Origin: Lactococcus protaetiae
GTDB lineage: Bacteria; Bacillota; Bacilli; Lactobacillales; Streptococcaceae
NCBI RefSeq assembly: GCF_006965445.1
Contig: NZ_CP041356.1
Span: forward strand, 744,001 to 808,000
Length of the DNA: 64,000 bases
Reading direction: 5' to 3'
The notes under the pieces were generated by a model that was not told where the DNA came from, did no database searches, and was given only the letters and a program-made list of their open reading frames with translations. The translations under genes and the position numbers were made by a program. Below are positions 58,481 to 64,000 of this stretch, one piece after another; the stretch's first letter is position 1, and every line of letters starts with the position of its first letter.

Positions 58481-58874
58481 TTAGCACGCACTAAGCATTG
58501 AATTTCGTCCGACCGCCATAGGGCGCGTTGGTGCTTTTAGCGCCTAGGCTTCTTGGAAAAGACCACTTCGCCTTGCGACTTTAGTCGATTGCGATTTGAA
58601 CTTGCCACTTTAGTGGCTTAGTGAAATCGACAGCGCAGCAAAGCGGAGATAGAGCGAATGGATAACGAAGTGAAGCGGAGGTGTGACCTCATATCGAAGA
58701 TGTGAGGTTGTACCTTAGATTCAGTGGCGAGTTGCCCTTTTATCAGTCGCTTTGCCTTTTGCTCTTGCTGCTTTAGCAGCTAAGCAAACGGACAGCGTAG
58801 CGCAGCGAAGATAGCGACTAGAGAAAATGGACAAATGTTTTACGAAACTCCCACTGAATAAGTCTTGACTTCAT
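58481..58874. repeat. Mosaic intergenic repeat, copy 6, right arm of the 375-bp inverted repeat
   Basis: Reverse complement of 54081-54455 across 58498-58874 with a handful of substitutions, including A/G in the GCTGCTTTAGCAGC module. It contains GTCGGACGAAATTC, GGCGCTTTTAGC-type, GCCACTTTAGTGGC and CTCATATC...GATGTGAGG modules. The remaining bases to nnrD hold only that gene's promoter. Confidence 0.87.
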
Positions 58875-58944
58875 AGTAAATGATATGGTTTTTGTTGAAA
58901 ATATTTTTTGTCAGTGATGTCAAACTTTTGTTTGGATTTCATGA

Positions 58945-58950
58945 TATAAT
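58945..58950 (+). promoter_or_regulatory. Extended -10 box of nnrD (leaderless arrangement)
   Basis: TGATATAAT is followed by six bases and ATG 58957; no Shine-Dalgarno can fit between. Confidence 0.6.
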
Positions 58951-58956
58951 GAAGAT

Positions 58957-59783
58957 ATGATTGAACTGACAGAAAGAAACTTGAGCAATGTGATTGTCAA
59001 AAGACCACGAAATTCGCATAAAGGCAGTTTTGGGCGCGTGGTGATTGTCGGTGGAAATGCTGAGTATGGTGGTGCTGCGATACTAGCAGCGACGGCAGCT
59101 GTCTATGCAGGTAGCGGTTTGGTTACAGTGGCTTGCCATTTGTCCAACCATGCAGCGCTGCACGCACGGCTTCCAGAGGCGATGGTCATTGATTTTGATG
59201 ATTTATCAGCGCTGACAGAGGTTTTGAGTGTTGCTGATGTGGTTGTCATTGGCTGCGGATTGGGCTTGGAACGTCTGGATTTATTGACAGAAGTTTTGTC
59301 AGCACTGACAGGTACTCAAAAGTTAGTCATTGATGGGTCAGCGATTACACTTTTTTCTGAAAATAATCTAAAGCTAAGATTTCCTCAAAATACAATTTTT
59401 ACGCCGCATGAGATGGAGTTACAACGGCTATCAGGGCTAAAAATTGGCTGTCAGTATGCTGACAGCGTGCAAAAGTTTGTTAATCAGCTTGGGGCAATGG
59501 TGGTTGCAAAATCACCAGAAACAAAAGTTTTCTCGCCAAGTCAAGAAACATATTTTCTGACTATTGGCACGCCAGCTCAAGCAACAGGGGAATGGGCGAT
59601 ACTTTAGCAGGAATAATCGGTGGATTTTTGGCGCAATTTCATGGAGAAGTCCATGAAACTGTAGCAGCAGCGACTTATTTGCACAGTTTCATTGCTCATG
59701 ACTTAGCGACTTCACAATATGTCGTATTACCAAGTCAAATTATTGAGCAATTGCCTAAAATGATGAAACGTTTTGAGTGTTGA
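58957..59783 (+). CDS. nnrD: ADP-dependent NAD(P)HX dehydratase, one frameshift here
   Basis: Repairs hydrated NAD(P)H. SHKGSFGRVVIVGGNAEYGG at the start, AAILAATAAVYAGSGLVTVA, VVIGCGLGLERL and the late motif ATGGMGDTLAGIIGG (after repair) define the family. The break is at 59587-59590 (GGGG); one G restores 275 residues. Three CTGTCAG-type palindromes lie within the gene (near 59210, 59290 and 59450), all read through as protein. Confidence 0.93.
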
Positions 59784-59843
59784 GAGACTGTAAAAATTTA
59801 ACAGAATATGAGCAAACACCTTCATATATTAAAGGAGAAAAAT

Positions 59844-60257
59844 ATGAATGCAGTAGAACTGGTACAACAAGCGATGCAGAAAGCAGAAGCGATTCGTCCT
59901 AAAGTAGGTGGTTTTCCCTATTTAGCGGAGTGTTTGAGGCAAGCAGGTGTACTAAAAAATATTTGGACTTTGCCTTCAGCACAGAGTAGTTTTTGGACAG
60001 TAAAGGGTGCGATTGCGGTAACAGATGTGCCTTTGATTACAGGGGCTTACGAAGTTCCTCCTTTTGATGAAACGGCATTGATTAAAGCTTTGAGAATTGA
60101 CCAAGCAGGCGAGACAACGCTTGGGGAATTTTTGCGAGCAGCATGGGAAGCAGGAGTGACTTATTACGTTGTTGATTTTACACAACGTACAGTAACCTAT
60201 CACGGTGCTTTTGGTGAGAGCTATACTGAGGCTTATCCAGAAGTAAATATTGAGTAA
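59844..60257 (+). CDS. DUF1398 family protein
   Basis: A 137-residue protein resembling DUF1398 (YbcV-like). ECLRQAGVLKNIWTLPSAQS and SFWTVKGAIAVTDVPLI, with VTYYVVDFTQRTVTYHGAFG near the end, are recognisable. The family has no established function; old annotations call it a phage envelope protein without proof. AAAGGAGA precedes ATG 59844, and a strong terminator follows. Confidence 0.75.
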   Translation: MNAVELVQQAMQKAEAIRPKVGGFPYLAECLRQAGVLKNIWTLPSAQSSFWTVKGAIAVTDVPLITGAYEVPPFDETALIKALRIDQAGETTLGEFLRAAWEAGVTYYVVDFTQRTVTYHGAFGESYTEAYPEVNIE

Positions 60258-60262
60258 TATAG

Positions 60263-60298
60263 AAAAGTTGTTGATGGAGTTTTATCAGCAACTTTTTT
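60263..60298 (+). terminator. Terminator after the DUF1398 gene
   Basis: AAAAGTTGTTGAT pairs with ATCAGCAACTTTT (one G-T pair) around eight bases and continues into a T run. Confidence 0.88.
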
Positions 60299-60322
60299 AG
60301 CACTATTTTACTCGAAAAATGC

Positions 60323-60752
60323 TATAATATTTTTTATGAACTAATAATACTAGAAAAAATACTACTAAACGTAGTTTTTGAAAGGAGAATCGGGTTCGTC
60401 CTGCTATCATTAGTAGTGTTTGTAGTTTATTTACAATATTTCGCCATATATTTCAGAGATATGAGATTTAACGAAGACTCTGGGACAGTCGCAAGTTTTG
60501 CATCAAGACTGTGGAGAAGAGAAGCTTCATTTTTTTCAAGCGTCGCAAAGCACGCACTTTGTGCGCCGTTCTGGGAATGGTTTACGTTCGTTTCATTCAC
60601 TGCGAGTGGAATGAGTGAAGAAGGTTCTCAAAATATCGCACGAAATACGTGTCTTGCGCTAGTTTTCCGAATTCGTTGATAACTTTTTACAACGATAGGG
60701 TAAGGCTGTTGTATGGGGAACAAAAATACTTGGACGAACTCACATCTTAATT
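60323..60752 (+). promoter_or_regulatory. Promoter and long structured leader of the ABC exporter operon
   Basis: TGCTATAAT (60320-60328) is an extended -10 box. The 420-base leader has competing stems: ACTAC/GTAGT with a T tail (60361-60379), or ACTACTAA (60361-60368) with TTAGTAGT (60410-60417). GGGTTCGTCC (60392-60401) can pair over 330 bases with GGACGAACTC (60732-60741), next to CTCACATCTT and the start codon. No Shine-Dalgarno precedes the exporter ATG. An 87-codon open frame from 60416 has no proper start. Attenuation control like that of BmrCD is an inference. Confidence 0.55.
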
Positions 60753-62557
60753 ATGCTTAATATTGGACGACGGTATTTAAATTTTTGGCCGGTATTTTGG
60801 GCGCTTTTTTTGTTGGTTATTCAAGTGGTAACTAACCTCTGGCTCCCAACAATTACAGCGGATATTATTAATTTGGGTATTGCAAAATCAGATATGCACT
60901 ACATTTGGTCAATGGGGGCGTCATGCTTGTAGTCGCACTCTTGAGCTGGGTAACTGCAGTGGGCAATGTTTATTTTGCCTCTAAAGAATCGCAAGGTGCA
61001 GGCAAGAAACTACGTCAAGATTTGTTTAAAAAAGTTCTCTTTATGGACGAGCGAAATTTTCAAGAATTGGGTGATGCCACATTGATTACGAGAACGACAA
61101 ATGACGTCACTCAGCTACAGAATGTTTTTCAAACCATGCTGCGTATGATGCTGATGGCACCTATGATGCTGATTGGCTCCATTTTTATGGCTTGGAAATT
61201 ATCACATGATTTGATGCTTGTTTTCTTGATTTCATTGCCAATCTTGACTTTAGCCGTGGTAGTAAATATGGCAATTGCTGTGCCGCGTTTCAGGACAATG
61301 CAAAAGAAGATTGATAAAATCAATTTAATTTTCCAACAAGGACTGACTGGAGTACGTGTTATTCGCGCTTTTAATCGAGATGATTATGAAGTTGAAAAAT
61401 TTGATACAGCCAATCGTGATTTGACCCATACCAGTCGTGTTGTTTTGACGACGATTGCGATGTTATCACCCATTATGACGGTAATTCTGAGTTTCACAAA
61501 TATTGGAATTGTCTGGTTTGGTGCACACTTACTGAGCCAAAGTAGGATGGAAATGGGTTCCTTAGTTGCATTTTTGACCTATGCGACACAAATTTTGATG
61601 AGCTTTATGCAGTTATCTGCGGTCGCTGTCATGGTACCGCGTGCTCAGGTTTCTGCTACGCGTGTTCGGGAAGTTTTGGAGCTTTTTGACCGTATTAATG
61701 ACCCTGTCAGTACTGACAGAAATGCTAGCAGTGCTGACAGAAGTTTAAAACTGGAGAAAGTCAATTTTAAATTTGATGAAGCAGAACGAAATGCACTGAC
61801 AGACTTGTCTGTAAATGTGACAGAAGGTCAGACGCTTGCAATCATTGGTGGGACGGGGTCTGGTAAATCAACATTGTTAAATTTGATTGCAAGATTGATT
61901 GATGTGACGAAAGGAGCGATTCGTCTTGATGGCATTGACATTCGAAAAATGCCTCAACATGAACTTCATAGCAAAGTCGCAATGACACAACAGAAAGCAG
62001 TACTGTTTTCAGGAACCGTGCGCTCAAACCTGTATTTTGGCAAGCCCAATGCAACAGAACCAGAAATGTGGCAAGCTCTTGAAATTGCACAGGCTGCCGA
62101 TTTTGTGCGCGAACAGGGCGGTCTTGATATGACAGTTGAGCAAAATGGTGCAAACTTTAGTGGAGGTCAACGTCAACGTTTGTCTATCGCTAGAAGTTTA
62201 ATCAAGGATGCAGAAGTTTATCTATTTGATGATTCTTTTTCAGCGCTGGATTTTGCGACAGATAGCAAGTTACGACAAGCCATTAATCATTCTGAACGAC
62301 ATAAAAATAAAATTAAAATCATTGTTGCACAGCGGATTGCGACGGTAATGAATGCGGAGCAAATTTTAGTTTTGGAAAACGGGCGTGCTGTAGGATTGGG
62401 GACACATGAAAGCCTGTCAAAAAATTGTTCACAATATCAGGAAATTATGCGCTCTCAATTATCTGACCAAGACCTCGAAAAAATGGGTATCCAATCGAAA
62501 GGCTGGGGGCAACAAGAGACGTCTATTGGAACAGTGAAAGGAGGGAATAGCCTATGA
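60753..62557 (+). CDS. Heterodimeric multidrug ABC exporter, degenerate-site subunit, one frameshift here
   Basis: LmrC/BmrC-like half-transporter of 601 residues after repair at 60914-60918 (GGGGG), which restores YIWSMGGVMLVV. Six membrane helices are followed by an ATPase domain: GGTGSGKSTLLN (Walker A), NFSGGQRQRLSIAR (signature), and a Walker B ending YLFDDS, where Asp replaces the catalytic Glu. VAQRIATV carries Gln in place of the switch His, so this is the non-catalytic site of a heterodimer. Exact and variant palindromes (61704-61745) encode the linker PVSTDRNASSADRS between the domains. It overlaps the next gene by four bases. Confidence 0.9.
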
Positions 62558-64000
62558 TGCGTGGAAATTATATGAATCGTGGCGGAGGTGGAGCAGAGCG
62601 GTTCAAAAAAGTAAGACGAGCTGAAAATTTCTGGCCGACAATCGTCCGTTTGTTCAAATATATGCGTCGTGATATGTGGGGCGTGATTTTCTCCATGGTG
62701 ATTGCTGCCATCTCTGTGATTTTGTCTGTTCAGGCGCCAAAAATTCTTGGGAATGCGACAACTGTTATCTTTAACGGAGTGACAACGAGTTTAAAGCTCA
62801 ATCCATCCATCCATATTGATATGGCAAAGGTTGAGTCTATCTTGCTTTATGTTGCCGTGATTTATGTGATTAGTTTTATTTCGGGTGTTTTGCAACAGAG
62901 CATCATGACACGGATTTCTCAACGGACGGTTTATGCGCTCAGACGTGAGTTTAAGGAAAAGATGAGAAAATTGCCAGTGAGTTATTATGATACGCATAAT
63001 AATGGTGATATCATGAGTCGGATGATTAATGATATGGACAATATCTCAGGCACTTTAAATCAGACATTGATTCAGCTTGTGACTTCAGTTTTACAATTTA
63101 TCGGGACGATTTATTTTATGCTGACCATTTCTTGGCAGTTGGCTTTGGTTGCTTTCATTACGGTTCCACTGGCAATGATTACTGTAAGAATTGTCGCCCC
63201 AATGTCACAAAAATATTTTGCCCAACAACAAAAAAATCTTGGACTTTTGAACGACCAAATCGAAGAAAATTATGCTGGACATACAGTAGTCAAAACTTTT
63301 AATCATGAAGAAGAAACTTTGGCGCGTTTTGCTAAACAAAATGATGATTTTTATCAAACGGCTTGGCGAGCACAATTTGTTTCGACTTTGATTTATCCAA
63401 CGATGAGATTTATTAATAACTTGGACTATTTGGCGATGGCCGTCATTGGTGGAGTTAAGGTGGTCTCAGGTACGGTAAATTTGGGGATGTCCAAGCCATG
63501 CTTCAATACACCAATCAATTTTCACAGCCCATCACAAATATTTCAAATATGCTCAATACGATTCAGGCAACAGTAGCTTCTGCCGAGCGTATTTTTGAAG
63601 TTTTGGACGAAGAAGAACTGACAGAAAGCGTAGATTCTCCTGTAAGTCGGCTTTCAGAGTCAGAAAATGCTGACAGTTTCATCAGTTTTGACAAAGTGGC
63701 ATTTTCTTACAATGAAAATCAACCTTTGATGACCAATGTCAATATTGAAGTAAAAAATGGTGAAATAGTGGCTATCGTTGGACCTACGGGTGCGGGTAAA
63801 ACTACAATGATTAATTTACTTGAGCGTTTTTATGATACGACATCTGGGGAAATATTGCTTGAAGGTAGAAATATCCGTGAGATGAAGCGAGAAAATCTAA
63901 GACGACGTATGGCGATGGTACTTCAGGAAACTTGGTTATTCAATGGGACAATCATGGATAATCTGCGCTATGGCAGGCTTGATGCGACTGACGAAGAAGT
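62554..64000 (+). CDS. Heterodimeric multidrug ABC exporter, second subunit (cut by window end), one frameshift here
   Basis: LmrD/BmrD-like partner of the preceding subunit. A glycine-rich start, six membrane helices (for example MWGVIFSMVIAAISVILSV) and, after the break at 63483-63486 (GGGG), NLGDVQAMLQYTNQFSQPIT and the ATPase Walker A VGPTGAGKTTMINLLERFYD with Q-loop AMVLQETWLFNGT. The signature and Walker B lie beyond the window. Palindrome half-sites near 63617 and 63666 again mark the linker before the ATPase domain. Substrates of the family include drugs and bile salts. Confidence 0.9.

Noticed and set aside
60416-60679. Open frame of 87 codons in the ABC exporter leader
   Set aside because: No ATG and no properly spaced ribosome site; the text is poor in typical protein pattern and the region is rich in short stems. 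I treat it as leader RNA, though a leader peptide cannot be excluded.
60481-60740. Known structured RNA (RNase P RNA, tmRNA, 6S RNA or T-box) in the exporter leader
   Set aside because: None of the conserved core sequences I know for these RNAs is present.

Overview
The window looks like an AT-rich chromosomal segment of a low-GC Gram-positive coccus, most likely Lactococcus or a close relative in the Streptococcaceae. The reasons are a rhamnan-type rgp cell-wall polysaccharide cluster, AGGAG ribosome sites, TGnTATAAT promoters, a class III fructose-bisphosphatase, the nadD-yqeK-rsfS-yqeM-tmcAL neighbourhood, a LmrCD/BmrCD-like heterodimeric ABC exporter and remnants of a TP901-1-like phage. 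The species cannot be named from the sequence alone.

Layout. Positions 1-24600 hold one large plus-strand cell-wall polysaccharide cluster. It runs from dTDP-rhamnose synthesis (rfbC, rfbB, rfbD), through rhamnan assembly and export (rgpA, rgpB, rgpC, rgpD and an rgpF-like fusion), to a variable half: glycosyltransferases, a GT2/DUF2304 pair, two LicD phosphotransferase-like proteins, an IspD/TarI-like cytidylyltransferase, an SDR epimerase, a Wzx-like flippase, a pilin-like membrane-anchored protein and two DUF2142 membrane proteins. Positions 24700-26600 carry a secreted GH25 muramidase with six ChW repeats. Positions 26700-39700 are housekeeping genes: guaB, yqeH, a RpiB/LacAB protein, hflX, yhbY, nadD, yqeK, rsfS, yqeM and tmcAL. 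Positions 39800-48700 alternate two further ChW-repeat secreted proteins (a papain-like protease and a repeat-rich surface protein) with yebC, ung, a lipase-like hydrolase, rpsU and a HAD phosphatase. Positions 48700-54100 hold a structured tandem repeat array, pgk, rlmI and fbp. Positions 54100-58900 form an island bounded by a near-identical 375-bp inverted repeat; it contains a phage-type repressor, an ImmA/IrrE peptidase, an orphan major tail protein, a tRNA-Leu and a flavoprotein. Positions 58900-64000 hold nnrD, a DUF1398 protein and the two-subunit ABC exporter, the second subunit cut by the window end.

Repeats are the most striking feature. (1) A short palindrome, core CTGTCAGTACTGACAG, occurs exactly eight times and as many close variants. 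It acts as terminator stems between genes but also lies inside reading frames. (2) A 69-71-bp unit with two hairpins occurs as a four-copy tandem array and as two solitary copies flanking a GNAT gene. Its first stem shows compensatory changes and, in one pair of copies, the second loop is inverted. (3) A mosaic family of hairpin-rich intergenic modules occupies at least six intergenic gaps. (4) Two long inverted repeats could mediate inversions.

Two cautions. At least fourteen single-base losses, nearly all in G or C runs, break thirteen otherwise intact genes, including conserved housekeeping ones. Every one is repaired by adding one base, so these are most likely sequencing or consensus errors and I annotate the genes as whole. 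Separately, five genes have a TATAAT-type -10 box only 6-7 bases before the start codon and no Shine-Dalgarno sequence, which predicts leaderless mRNAs.
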